From positions 62,001 through 126,000 of the forward strand of contig JAFYYR010000011.1 in NCBI GenBank assembly GCA_017557435.1: 64,000 nt of DNA. Reading direction: 5' to 3'. The notes beneath the pieces were generated by a model. The model saw nothing but the letters and a program-made list of their open reading frames with translations, was not told the DNA's origin and did no database searches. Origin of the DNA: Pseudobutyrivibrio sp. (GTDB lineage: Bacteria; Bacillota; Clostridia; Lachnospirales; Lachnospiraceae). Both the position numbers and the translations under genes were made by a program. Numbering within the stretch: position 1 is the stretch's first letter; each line of letters opens with the position of its first letter. Shown here one piece after another: positions 17,675-26,180 of the stretch.

Positions 17675-17680
17675 ACTATA
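17675..17680 (-). promoter_or_regulatory. Extended -10 promoter of the ech operon
   Basis: On the minus strand this reads TGGTATAGT, an extended -10, with a poor -35. Transcription would begin near 17668, giving a leader of about 90 bases before echA. Confidence 0.45.
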
Positions 17681-17830
17681 CCACATTTGAATCTGCTTGT
17701 GTTTTTTTTAACAGAAAATACAAGCAATATCTGTTCTAAATTTAATACAAATTTTAATGTAGATTTAAGTGATTTTTACCATAGAAATTTTAGGAAAACT
17801 CGCTCTCTGTTTTCTTTATATTTTTAGGCA

Positions 17831-17856
17831 AAAAAAAGCAGAGCTAAATGCTCTGC
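17831..17856 (-). terminator. Terminator of an unannotated minus-strand transcript
   Basis: GCAGAGC (17838-17844) pairs with GCTCTGC (17850-17856), followed on the minus strand by eight T. The nearest upstream gene on this strand already has its own terminator at 18195-18220, so this one must serve something between them. Confidence 0.8.
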
Positions 17857-18130
17857 CTAGTGTTTGGTGTAGTGAATTAGTTTTTCTGTGGTTGCATTTT
17901 TTTGAGCTGACGTCTCAATCTAAAGTTATCAACTCTAACCATTAACATCTTCACTTTTAAGATCAACACCTTCATCATCAATCCCTACCTCACCATTTTT
18001 CCATTACCCAGCGACTCTAATCGCTAGCCTAAAAGGGTCCCCCACTCCTTTAGACCACATCAAAAACTGTAAAACAAAAAATGTTCACAATCTCTACTAA
18101 GAAAATATCACTACATAGGTCCGCATACAA
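17857..18130 (-). other. Unannotated transcription unit in the 17580-18225 gap
   Basis: This 645-base stretch has no normal gene, yet it has a regulatory direct repeat at its upstream end (18135-18161) and a terminator at its downstream end, both fitting minus-strand transcription. Inside are two short hairpins (AAAGG/CCTTT near 18030-18050 and AGCGA/TCGCT near 18008-18025), a possible 18-codon frame starting MWSKGVGDPF, and a 33-codon frame at 17877-17978. The unit could be a small RNA, a peptide gene or a decayed gene. The remaining part, 17580-17830, is the ech promoter and leader. Confidence 0.4.
17877..17978 (-). CDS. Possible 33-residue basic peptide
   Basis: The frame starts at ATGATG behind a GAGGTAGGG-like ribosome site and ends 20 bases before the terminator at 17831-17856. 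The peptide is very basic, with a hydrophobic first half (MKVLILKVKMLMV) and a charged second half (RLRRQLKKMQPQKN). No family is recognised. Its position in a unit with its own regulatory repeat and terminator is the only support. Confidence 0.25.
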   Translation of the reverse strand: MMKVLILKVKMLMVRVDNFRLRRQLKKMQPQKN

Positions 18131-18134
18131 CCGA

Positions 18135-18161
18135 TTGGCAAGAACGATTCATTTTTGGCAA
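18135..18161. promoter_or_regulatory. Direct repeat TTGGCAA-N13-TTGGCAA, copy 1
   Basis: TTGGCAA at 18135-18141 recurs at 18155-18161, exactly 20 bases start to start. The same pair with the same spacing lies upstream of the surface protein gene (20753-20779). Direct repeats about two helical turns apart are how LytTR-domain regulators bind, and such a regulator is encoded at 20826-21539. Confidence 0.55.
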
Positions 18162-18190
18162 GATAATTACAACGCATAATTTTTTGCAAA

Positions 18191-18220
18191 AAATAACCAG
18201 CTACCACAGGGTAACTGGTT
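18191..18220 (-). terminator. Terminator of the surface protein gene
   Basis: AACCAGCTACC (18195-18205) pairs with GGTAACTGGTT (18210-18220) with one G-U/mismatch position, followed by a T-rich run on the minus strand. It is 6 bases past the gene. Confidence 0.8.
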
Positions 18221-18225
18221 AAGAA

Positions 18226-20670
18226 TTACTGATTTAATTTGTCTAGAAGTTTGATTGCTGCACGGCGCTTAGCTTCAAATGCTGCCACACCTGCGCCTGC
18301 ACTGGAAACACCTGCAAGGCCTACAAACCATTTACCTCTTTCAAGAATTCCCTTAAAGGTAATTGCCTCTGGCTTTTCTTCCTCAGTCTTTGGAGTAGCT
18401 GGAGCTGGAGTAGGTACCTCAAGTGATGGTTCCTGAACATCCTCAGCTATTTCCTCTGCCGCCTCTGCCATGCCATAGTCTGAGCTAGAAGAATGTGAAC
18501 CATCGCCTATGAATGCAGTTGGAACAACCTCATCAAGTATCTCTTGGAGTTCTTCCTCCTCCAATTCCTCTTCGATCTCTTCAGGTGCTTCTGATTCGCC
18601 CGAATCCACTATTACTACCTGAACTGGAATCTCTTCAACATCCTCTACTACAGGTTCAACTCCAATCAAGTCCTCTTCCTTAATGCCAAAACGCTCTGCA
18701 AAAGCTTCCCTAGCCTCTTCAAGCCTCTCTTCTGCCATCTCCAAATTATCAGATGCCTCAATATAGCTATCCTCAGCCTGTTCAAGGCTAATTTCAAAGG
18801 AAGTAACTATCGCTGATGTGTTAACAACTGTCGAGTAGTTCTCTTCTATTGTAGCCATCTGAGTGCGAAGAGTAGTAAGTCTATTGTTAGCTGTAAGCAT
18901 TCGTGTTCTGGCAACATTAACTGTTCCTAAAAGCTTATAGTAAGAGTTAATCATATCTGTCAGTCCAGTGCCAAAATCTCTATCTTCATATTCTGATACA
19001 ACCTGTGAATATACATGTTGCTGATCAATTTTAAGGATCTCTTCGCTAGCTGAGAAATCGACTGTTGCACCATCTTTTCTATTAGATGTAACATAGTCAG
19101 CTAAGACGTCCCTAGCCTCATCTACTGAGCTGTAGCGTCTATCTGTATATCGCTCTGGAATATAAAAATGTTCCTCTGCCACATTATAGAATACATCGTA
19201 TTTAGAACTTACATGTATTGTATTTGTGTTGACATAGTAAGTCTTTTTACCAGTTACAAAATCAACAGCTACATTTAAGAAAACTGAACCATCTTTATAT
19301 GATGTGTATTGATTTTTCCAATGATCCCTACCATCTTGGATAGTAATAGGATCAATAGTAGCAAAATTGTAGCTATCGGCACTATAGTCTCTGTCGAAAT
19401 CTAGATGGACAACATATCTAAGAGCAAAGCTACCTGACATAGCATAATAATTGTCAATTTCCATAAGATTATCTGGAGAAAGCCTGTCGGCGTCGTCCTT
19501 TGTAATGTAGACCTCTTCTCCATCTTTATTAGTGTAATGGAATACCTTTTCACGGGTAGAGATTTTAACCTCTCCAGTCTCCTCATCAATCTCGTATTTG
19601 TACTCTGCAGCGCCAGTACGAATTCTATCCCAGTTCTCGTCTACAATATCGTACTCTACTAAAACATAACCATCCTCATCTGAGTCATGCATAACTACAT
19701 TAGTTACTGATTCACCATCTCTAATTTTCTCAGTCTGAGGAATGTAGTAATACTCAACTACAGTGGAAATATACTGGTCCATGGCAATAGCGTTTGTACC
19801 GCCTCTGCCACCATTAGCTCCATTTCTAATAGAAATAAGGCCTGTAGCACCAGCCTCAATAAGCTCTACCTTGCGAGCCTTAAGCTCTGCTTCCAATTCA
19901 TCAACAGCATCCATTGCCTCAGTAAGGGCTGTCTCAGCCTCCTCAAGCTCAGCTGCTGTCATTTCCTTTTGTGTATTGTAATCATCAAGTATTGCATTAT
20001 ATGCAGATACCGCCTGATTGTAAGCATCCAGGGCATCATTGTAATTATTCTGGGCCTGATCAAACGTTGCTCTAGCCTCATCAACTGTAGCCTCTGCATT
20101 CTCAATTACAAGAGTAGCCTCGTCAGAGGTGGTCTCTTCGTTATTTATAACAACTACCGCATTATCGGTCTGTTCTGATGCTGAGGCTGCTGCCTCCTTG
20201 GCATCCCCAGTAGCTACCACTGCATTATCAATTGTTGCTGCTGCGCCATCAAAATCGAAATCCTGTGGATTAACTGGAACATCTGCAGTAGAAAGATTCT
20301 CTTCCGGTGATGTAGAGCCTGTCTCCTCCAAAGCTTCTGTAGGCACAACCACTGTATGTGCTGGAGAATCAGCTGTATCCTCAGGTATATCCTCAGTAAC
20401 TTGCTCTTCTACTGGTTCTTCAGAAATCTCTGCTGGTGTCTCAACCTCAACAGGTATTTCCTCTGAGACTTTTGGCTCTTCAGTTTCTTCTGACTCTTCT
20501 AATTCAGGTTCTTCCGTCTTTGGCTCTTCAGAACTGCTATTTTCAGACGCAAAAACAGAGCTTCCAGAATCCTCTGGAACCTCAGCTGCATGTACTGGAA
20601 ATGACACAGTACCGGCTATGAAAAATGCCGACAAGCCTAATGCTGCCAGTCTTGCGGTTCGTCTCTTCAT
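18226..20670 (-). CDS. Large secreted coiled-coil surface protein, Glu/Thr/Pro-rich
   Basis: An 814-residue exported protein of unknown function. Residues 1-29 are a signal peptide ending VHA/A. Residues 30-165 are extended and rich in Glu, Pro, Ser and Thr. A coiled coil runs from about 170 to 265, followed by a Gly-rich hinge and a beta-rich middle (about 275-540) with many Tyr and Asp. A second coiled coil spans about 570-690, then another acidic stretch. The end is a hydrophobic segment (GLAGVSSAGAGVAAF) followed by Lys/Arg, a membrane anchor. There is no LPxTG. The build resembles wall-spanning adhesins or envelope spacers. The LytTR regulator gene lies just upstream, with a direct-repeat site between them. 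Confidence 0.8.
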   Translation of the reverse strand: MKRRTARLAALGLSAFFIAGTVSFPVHAAEVPEDSGSSVFASENSSSEEPKTEEPELEESEETEEPKVSEEIPVEVETPAEISEEPVEEQVTEDIPEDTADSPAHTVVVPTEALEETGSTSPEENLSTADVPVNPQDFDFDGAAATIDNAVVATGDAKEAAASASEQTDNAVVVINNEETTSDEATLVIENAEATVDEARATFDQAQNNYNDALDAYNQAVSAYNAILDDYNTQKEMTAAELEEAETALTEAMDAVDELEAELKARKVELIEAGATGLISIRNGANGGRGGTNAIAMDQYISTVVEYYYIPQTEKIRDGESVTNVVMHDSDEDGYVLVEYDIVDENWDRIRTGAAEYKYEIDEETGEVKISTREKVFHYTNKDGEEVYITKDDADRLSPDNLMEIDNYYAMSGSFALRYVVHLDFDRDYSADSYNFATIDPITIQDGRDHWKNQYTSYKDGSVFLNVAVDFVTGKKTYYVNTNTIHVSSKYDVFYNVAEEHFYIPERYTDRRYSSVDEARDVLADYVTSNRKDGATVDFSASEEILKIDQQHVYSQVVSEYEDRDFGTGLTDMINSYYKLLGTVNVARTRMLTANNRLTTLRTQMATIEENYSTVVNTSAIVTSFEISLEQAEDSYIEASDNLEMAEERLEEAREAFAERFGIKEEDLIGVEPVVEDVEEIPVQVVIVDSGESEAPEEIEEELEEEELQEILDEVVPTAFIGDGSHSSSSDYGMAEAAEEIAEDVQEPSLEVPTPAPATPKTEEEKPEAITFKGILERGKWFVGLAGVSSAGAGVAAFEAKRRAAIKLLDKLNQ

Positions 20671-20752
20671 AACTTATCCTCAAGCCCTACTTTTCCTGAA
20701 TTTTATTATTGTTGCTAATAGCGTAACAAAAAACGAGCTAGAATCAATAGTT

Positions 20753-20779
20753 TTGGCAAAATAAAACATTATTTGGCAA
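20753..20779. promoter_or_regulatory. Direct repeat TTGGCAA-N13-TTGGCAA, copy 2
   Basis: TTGGCAA at 20753-20759 and 20773-20779, 20 bases apart start to start, with a weaker TTCGCAA at 20783-20789. It lies 83-109 bases upstream of the surface protein start. It matches the copy at 18135-18161 in both sequence and spacing. Confidence 0.6.
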
Positions 20780-20825
20780 CTATTCGCAAAAGCTATAAAT
20801 TCTAACTCTTAGTTGTCCAGATACC

Positions 20826-21539
20826 TTATCGGCTACTGAACTGATAATCTTTAATTTGTTGACTAATCTCTGAAACTTTTCTAGCGGAAATCGGGAAAAT
20901 AGTCTTGTCATCCATGTATATATCACCACCATCAACATAGTCTATATAGTCCATATTGATAATGATTCCTCTGTTAACCATAATAAAACGCTTATCTTCT
21001 CCGGCCATCTTCAAAAACTCTCCAGAAGTGAGACGCACTCTATTGGTGACACCGTCTGCCCTGTTAATCTCAAGATAATGACCATCTGTTGTAACTGAGA
21101 TAATGTCCTTCAGATGAATCTTCTCTTCTAAGGCACCAACTGTGATTTTAATAAAAGCCTCATCCATAGGTGTATGAGCAATAATCTCATCCAACACCTG
21201 CTTAATACGCTGGATAGTAAATGGCTTTGTAACGTAATCAAATGCATGCAATGAAAATGCATCTGGATAATGCCCTTCTGATGCTGTCATGAAAATCAAG
21301 AAAGTGCGCTCTGTCAAATCCCTAAGCCTTTTGGCAGTAGCGATACCATCCATGTCTGGCATAAAAATGTCCATGAAAACTATATCGTAGCGCCTGCTAG
21401 ACAGCCCCTCTATAAACTTCTGACCACTGGCGAACCCCTCTACTTCCATGTGTATTTCTTTTTCAGCCGCGATCTTCTCCACCATCATCTGAAGCTGCAT
21501 TCTAAAGATGCTTTCGTCGTCTATAACTGCAATTCTCAT
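20826..21539 (-). CDS. LytTR-family response regulator
   Basis: A 237-residue two-component regulator. The receiver domain (1-120) has D7-D8, phosphoacceptor D57 in VFMDIFMPDMDG, a Thr in IFMTAS and Lys in YVTKPF. The second half is a LytTR DNA-binding domain (about 135-235: the HYLEINRADG and RGIIINMDYIDYV segments). Regulators of this class (AgrA, VirR, LytR) bind paired direct repeats and often control surface or secreted proteins. The surface protein gene is next downstream on the same strand. A hybrid kinase is divergently encoded and is the likely phosphate donor. Confidence 0.92.
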   Translation of the reverse strand: MRIAVIDDESIFRMQLQMMVEKIAAEKEIHMEVEGFASGQKFIEGLSSRRYDIVFMDIFMPDMDGIATAKRLRDLTERTFLIFMTASEGHYPDAFSLHAFDYVTKPFTIQRIKQVLDEIIAHTPMDEAFIKITVGALEEKIHLKDIISVTTDGHYLEINRADGVTNRVRLTSGEFLKMAGEDKRFIMVNRGIIINMDYIDYVDGGDIYMDDKTIFPISARKVSEISQQIKDYQFSSR

Positions 21540-21692
21540 TTAGGCCTCCCCAAAGAAAAATCTATTCCCTAAAATAATACCACAAAAGCACTATATTGAT
21601 AATGAAAAATATAAAAATATTAGATATAATAAACATTATATTTAATAACAAATTAACTTTTACACGACCTCTTATTAAAAAGGATTTTCCAA

Positions 21693-24338
21693 ATGGAACT
21701 TATATATCGCAGCGTAACATACATGAATATCATTTTGCTTTTGGCCGGCGCCACTTCTATTCACTTAGGTGCCAGCTTTTTAAAGCGTGAAATACACTCT
21801 CAGGGCTTTTTCAAATATTCAGTTTTCTTACTTGCTCTAGGAAGTGGTCTTTGCCTTCTGGGATACTCCATTATGTCCCTCAGTCCAAATATCATATATT
21901 CATATTATTTCCGTGTAATAGGTCTATTTGGAATAGAAATATACCTTATTGCCGAAATACTTCTTGTTACAAGCTGTCTTCATTTCAGCCGGTCAGCCGA
22001 ATTTTTCATTATATTCTTTACCTCTGTGGCTGCCTTTTTTGACTTGATTATTTATGGCCACCCATCATCTAACAAATTTATTCGCTATGCTACTTACAAT
22101 TTTACAAGCTATGTGAAAAACGACCCTTACCGTGTGCTTTTCCACTATGCATATCTCATTGTCCTTGGCACTTTTATGTTTATCATGGCATGCGTATGGG
22201 CTAAGACTTCAACATACAAGAGAGACAAACGACTGATTGTCTTCGCTTTTATTTCAAACATTATCTTGGCTCTTTCAACAATACCAGACTATCTAAAAAT
22301 GACCTATGATGTACACTTGCCTCACATTTACTACTGCACAGGAATTTTCCTTGCTTTCATAGTATTTTTCATGGCATCTAATAACTACATGACCTTCTAC
22401 ATCACTGTAAATAGTATCAGTAGGGATATTTTCTCCACATTAGGTACTGGACTTTTAGTTTTCGATACCAACTACCATTTAAATATGGCAAATGAATACG
22501 CCAAGAGACTTTTAGGTCTGAACAAAGAGCCTCACCGAATTCGTCTAAAAGAGATTTTTGAATTAAATCCTGGAGAACCTCTTCAGATGTTTGAAAAGGC
22601 TACAGAGGGCATTTCAATTGACTATCGTCTCACCGCCGAAGTCACAGGCAAGGTTGTGCTTGTAAACTTCTCCTGCAAAATGGATAGGAACCAAGAGCCA
22701 ATGTGCTACATCCTTGTTGCCACTGATCTTACCGAGGAAAATCACCTTATTAAGGAAGCTCAGGCTGCCAACGAGGCCAAATCAGAATTCATCAGTAATA
22801 TCTCTCACGAGATTCGTACCCCTATCAACATTATCACTGGTATGGATGAGCTGATTTTGCGAGAATGTACCGATGAGCAGATAATCAAGTACGCTGACAA
22901 TATCAGTGTTGCTTCTAAGAATCTGACCTCTCTTATTAATGATGTTTTAGATATTTCAAAAATCGAATCCGGCAAGCTTGAGATTTGCTCTTTCGATTAC
23001 TCGATTAAGACTGTTCTCAGAGACTGTTACAACATGTTTATCAGCCTTGCAGATAAGAAACACCAGACCCTTGATTTTGTCTGCAATCCTGATTTGCCTA
23101 AGACACTTAGGGGCGATGAAATCCGAATCAAGCAGATTCTTTCCAACCTGATTTCAAACGCACTAAAATATACTCCTGAAAATGGAAAAATCACTGCATC
23201 TATTGATTTTAAGGAGACTGCAAATCCAGACTCACTTTTGCTTATTGTTAAAATCATAGATAACGGTATCGGTATCAGAGACGAGGATCTTCCTTATGTA
23301 TTTGATAACTTCCAGAGATTTGAGCTCCAGAGAAATCGTACCATCCAGGGAACTGGACTTGGTCTTTCAATTACCAAGAACCTCATAACCCTGTTACACG
23401 GCGATATCTCAGTTGAGAGTACCTACGGTTGCGGAAGTACATTTACTGTAAAAGTACCACAGACTATTTCCGACCACTCTCCAATTGGTCCAATCACCGA
23501 TTACAAATATACTGGTAAAATCCGTAAATACGAATCTTCTTTTGTTGCACCAAATGCCAAGATTCTATCGGTGGACGATGTTCAGATGAATCTAGATGTA
23601 TTCTGTGGATTGCTTAAGAAAACTCAGGTACAAATAGACTGTGCATTGACTGGTGCCGAGGCGCTTTCAATGATGGCCTCTACAAAGTACGACTTGATTT
23701 TCCTTGACCACATGATGCCAGAAATGGACGGTGTGGAGGTGCTTAAAAAGCTTCGCGAGGATGCCACAAGTCTCAGCCATGATGTGCCTGTTATTATGCT
23801 TACAGCCAACGCCACAATGGGGGCTGACCAGAAGTATTTGGAGGATGGCTTCACCGATTACCTCTCAAAGCCTATTCAGCCTACACAGCTGGATGAGATG
23901 GTACTAAAATATCTGCCTGAGGAACTGATTTCCTTTGTAACCCCAACAGTCCAGACAGACACAAGCGATACAGACGACTCCAGCGATTTGATGCATGCAC
24001 TTGATTTTATTGACGCAAGCGCCGGCCTTGAGTTTGCCGCTGGTGACGAGGACTTCTATCGTCAGATTCTAAATACCTACGTTACAGAGGACAAGAGACC
24101 ATCCCTTAATGAGCTCCTTGAAAAGGAAGATTGGCCTAATTACCAGATTGTGGCCCACGCCCTAAAAGGCACCTCTCTTACCATCGGAGCATCGGAACTT
24201 TCAGCCGCTGCAAAAGCGCTGGAATTTGCCGTAAAAGAGGACAATCTAGACTACATAAAACAGCACCATAATTCAGTTATGGAGCAGTATGGAATACTCT
24301 TGGAAAAATTAAAAAATGCGTTGCAAACAAGCAGTTAA
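21693..24338 (+). CDS. Hybrid sensor histidine kinase with receiver and HPt domains
   Basis: 881 residues. The N-terminal 230 form about seven membrane helices (7TM-histidine-kinase type), followed by a PAS-like domain (about 240-350). A dimerisation/phosphoacceptor helix carries H372 in NISHEIRTPIN, then comes the ATPase domain (DNGIGI, GTGLGLSI). A receiver has D672 in FLDHMMPEMDG, and a C-terminal HPt domain has H822 in VAHALKGTSL. The whole His-Asp-His relay is therefore in one protein, lacking only the final regulator. The divergent LytTR protein, 153 bases away, is the obvious partner. Upstream codons from a frame at 21596 are excluded. Confidence 0.93.
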   Translation: MELIYRSVTYMNIILLLAGATSIHLGASFLKREIHSQGFFKYSVFLLALGSGLCLLGYSIMSLSPNIIYSYYFRVIGLFGIEIYLIAEILLVTSCLHFSRSAEFFIIFFTSVAAFFDLIIYGHPSSNKFIRYATYNFTSYVKNDPYRVLFHYAYLIVLGTFMFIMACVWAKTSTYKRDKRLIVFAFISNIILALSTIPDYLKMTYDVHLPHIYYCTGIFLAFIVFFMASNNYMTFYITVNSISRDIFSTLGTGLLVFDTNYHLNMANEYAKRLLGLNKEPHRIRLKEIFELNPGEPLQMFEKATEGISIDYRLTAEVTGKVVLVNFSCKMDRNQEPMCYILVATDLTEENHLIKEAQAANEAKSEFISNISHEIRTPINIITGMDELILRECTDEQIIKYADNISVASKNLTSLINDVLDISKIESGKLEICSFDYSIKTVLRDCYNMFISLADKKHQTLDFVCNPDLPKTLRGDEIRIKQILSNLISNALKYTPENGKITASIDFKETANPDSLLLIVKIIDNGIGIRDEDLPYVFDNFQRFELQRNRTIQGTGLGLSITKNLITLLHGDISVESTYGCGSTFTVKVPQTISDHSPIGPITDYKYTGKIRKYESSFVAPNAKILSVDDVQMNLDVFCGLLKKTQVQIDCALTGAEALSMMASTKYDLIFLDHMMPEMDGVEVLKKLREDATSLSHDVPVIMLTANATMGADQKYLEDGFTDYLSKPIQPTQLDEMVLKYLPEELISFVTPTVQTDTSDTDDSSDLMHALDFIDASAGLEFAAGDEDFYRQILNTYVTEDKRPSLNELLEKEDWPNYQIVAHALKGTSLTIGASELSAAAKALEFAVKEDNLDYIKQHHNSVMEQYGILLEKLKNALQTSS

Positions 24339-24360
24339 TTTAGTATACTAGTCTGCGGAC

Positions 24361-24444
24361 GCCGGCTTGTCGGAATTGGCAGACGAGGCAGACTCAAAAT
24401 CTGTTGATGGCAACATCGTGCGGGTTCAAGTCCCGCAGCCGGCA
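24361..24444 (+). tRNA. tRNA-Leu (CAA)
   Basis: The 7-bp acceptor stem GCCGGCT/AGCCGGC closes the molecule, with discriminator A at 24444. The anticodon stem GCAGA/TCTGT encloses the loop CTCAAAA, giving anticodon CAA. A long variable arm, as expected for Leu, and the GGTTCAAGTCC T-arm are present. CCA is not encoded. Confidence 0.95.
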
Positions 24445-24452
24445 TAATAAAA

Positions 24453-24486
24453 AAGCTTGAGAATTTTATTTCTCAAGCTTTTTATT
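24453..24486 (+). terminator. Terminator after tRNA-Leu, bidirectional
   Basis: AAGCTTGAGAA (24453-24463) pairs perfectly with TTCTCAAGCTT (24470-24480), with A-rich and T-rich flanks. It serves the tRNA on the plus strand and the CobW gene on the minus strand. Confidence 0.88.
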
Positions 24487-24496
24487 TTATATAAAT

Positions 24497-25615
24497 TTAA
24501 ATCGCCACATCTTCCTTCTCAATGCAGTTATTAACAAGCTCTACTATCTGGCTCTTCTCGTAGCCCTTGCCAATAAAAACCACCTGGTTGATCCTGTCGC
24601 CGTATTTATCATCCCAGTCGTCTTTTATGTCTGGGAAGTCATTTAAAATAGATTTGAGCTCCTCCTCTGGCCATGCTGCTACCCATGGTGTCAGCTCAGT
24701 GATAGATGCGTTTCTTCCAGCCTGCTCAAAAAGCTGCACATGCTCAGTGTCATCTGAGAACCAAATATAGCCCTTGCTTCTGATAAGTGTAGTTGGGTAG
24801 TCCTCTAAGAGACGATTAAAAGCCTCTCTATTAAATGGAGCCCTCTCCTCAAATACAAATGAAGAGATGCCATATTCATCTACGCAGGCCTTCTCATCCT
24901 CTGGCTCGCATTCATTAAGTGCCATCTGCACACTGCTGGATGCCAGCACTTCATCAAAATCAAAGTCCTCACCATCCAGTAGGATTTCCAAATCAACTTT
25001 ACCCTGAACACAAGGAATAATGTCAGCAGTCTTTTGGATTTCTCGAAGTGAACTTGTTACCTTTGAAATCTGGCTTTCATCAAGCAAATCAGTTTTGTTC
25101 AAAAGCATAATATTACAGAACTCAAGCTGATCCATAATGAGATTGATGATATCACCATCCTCTGTATCCTCATCGCTATCAAGCTCGTTTAAAAACTCTC
25201 TGTAGATTCTGTCGGAGTCCACCACTGAAACTACTGTCTTAAGAAAAACTCTAGTGTCAGTAGACTCTTCATAACCAACAAAAGCTCCAGCAATAGATGA
25301 TGGTTCACTAATACCTGAGGCCTCAACAAAAATAGCCTCAATGGAATCATCTCCTGCCAAACGCTCTATCTGCTCCATGAATTCATCCCTCAGGGTACAG
25401 CAGATGCAACCATTTTGCATCTCTACCATCTCTACCTGAGCCACCTGATTTCCTGTTTTGCTTAAAAGGGAAGCATCGATATTAATGCTTCCCATATCAT
25501 TTACAATCAAGGCCACCTTGCGTTTCTCCTGGCTTAAAAGATTCTGCATCAAAGTGGTCTTACCTGAACCTAAATATCCTGTTATTAATACTACTGGAAC
25601 TTCTCTTCTAGACAT
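24497..25615 (-). CDS. CobW/COG0523-family GTPase metallochaperone
   Basis: 372 residues. The N-terminal GTPase domain has a Walker A motif (GYLGSGKTT), the metal-binding CICC motif (residues 71-74), and an NKTD nucleotide specificity motif. The C-terminal part is a CobW_C-like domain. The family hands zinc or another metal to client enzymes under limitation. The ATG at 25615 is chosen for the TGGAGG site; 14 codons open upstream overlap the promoter region. A Fur-family regulator gene lies just upstream. A consensus promoter with an overlapping palindrome precedes the gene, so metal-dependent control is likely. Zinc is inferred, not shown. Confidence 0.9.
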   Translation of the reverse strand: MSRREVPVVLITGYLGSGKTTLMQNLLSQEKRKVALIVNDMGSINIDASLLSKTGNQVAQVEMVEMQNGCICCTLRDEFMEQIERLAGDDSIEAIFVEASGISEPSSIAGAFVGYEESTDTRVFLKTVVSVVDSDRIYREFLNELDSDEDTEDGDIINLIMDQLEFCNIMLLNKTDLLDESQISKVTSSLREIQKTADIIPCVQGKVDLEILLDGEDFDFDEVLASSSVQMALNECEPEDEKACVDEYGISSFVFEERAPFNREAFNRLLEDYPTTLIRSKGYIWFSDDTEHVQLFEQAGRNASITELTPWVAAWPEEELKSILNDFPDIKDDWDDKYGDRINQVVFIGKGYEKSQIVELVNNCIEKEDVAI

Positions 25616-25642
25616 ATGCAACCTCCATTCCGAATACAATTC

Positions 25643-25655
25643 GCAACACTGTTGC
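25643..25655. promoter_or_regulatory. Candidate operator of the CobW-type gene
   Basis: GCAACACTGTTGC is a perfect 13-base palindrome. It covers the predicted transcription start of the CobW gene, the usual place for a repressor such as the neighbouring Fur-family protein. Confidence 0.5.
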
Positions 25656-25657
25656 AT

Positions 25658-25686
25658 ATTTTAGATGTATAATTTCTACTTGTCAA
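25658..25686 (-). promoter_or_regulatory. Consensus promoter of the CobW-type gene
   Basis: On the minus strand TTGACA (25686-25681) and TAAAAT (25663-25658) are 17 bases apart. The -35 lies inside the end of the Fur-family gene, so the GTPase gene has its own promoter. Confidence 0.65.
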
Positions 25687-26131
25687 TAGGAATTGCAATT
25701 CTGTTGCATTTTTTACACTGAACCACAAGCATTGACTTTGCAGTGTTAAGCTCTAACTTGTACTCCTTCTGAAGCTTGTCGATAAACTCCACCACAAAAT
25801 CATCATCTAAATGAAATACTCTGCCGCATCTGCTGCATCTAGCATGAATATGCTTATCGCAATGCATATCCTTAGCAGAAAACTGATAGTACCAAGCATC
25901 CTGATTAGGGTCCTTGAATCTAACAAGCTCTCCCTCTGCGCAAAGCTTATCAAGGTTACGATAGACGGTGGTCCTGTTGACTCCCTCTAGGCCGTCCTTG
26001 ATACCATCAAATACTTCCCTGGCGGTAAGTCTTTTTTCTGTATTAGCTTCCAAATATTTAATTATTGCATCTCTAGCTTTTGTTTTATACAATTTCCTAT
26101 CCTCATTGACTAGTGGCGCTTTTAACGCCAT
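25676..26131 (-). CDS. Fur-family metalloregulator (Zur/PerR type)
   Basis: 151 residues. The winged helix has TTVYRNLDKLCAEGE, the recognition helix region of Fur proteins. The dimer/metal half has HCDKHIHARCSRC and a C-terminal CKKC, the structural zinc ligands. Sequence alone does not separate Zur, Fur and PerR; the neighbouring CobW-type GTPase favours zinc. The ATG at 26131 has no good ribosome site. A TTG about 14 codons later, giving LYKTKARDAIIKYL, is preceded by GAGGATAGG and may be the true start. Confidence 0.88.
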   Translation of the reverse strand: MALKAPLVNEDRKLYKTKARDAIIKYLEANTEKRLTAREVFDGIKDGLEGVNRTTVYRNLDKLCAEGELVRFKDPNQDAWYYQFSAKDMHCDKHIHARCSRCGRVFHLDDDFVVEFIDKLQKEYKLELNTAKSMLVVQCKKCNRIAIPIDK

Positions 26132-26180
26132 CCCAATTTAATTACAAACAAAAATTATATAAAACATTTTAGCAGTTATA

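Noticed and set aside
18000..18060. c-di-GMP, TPP or other known riboswitch in the gene-poor region
   Set aside because: The short stems there do not match the consensus of any class I know.
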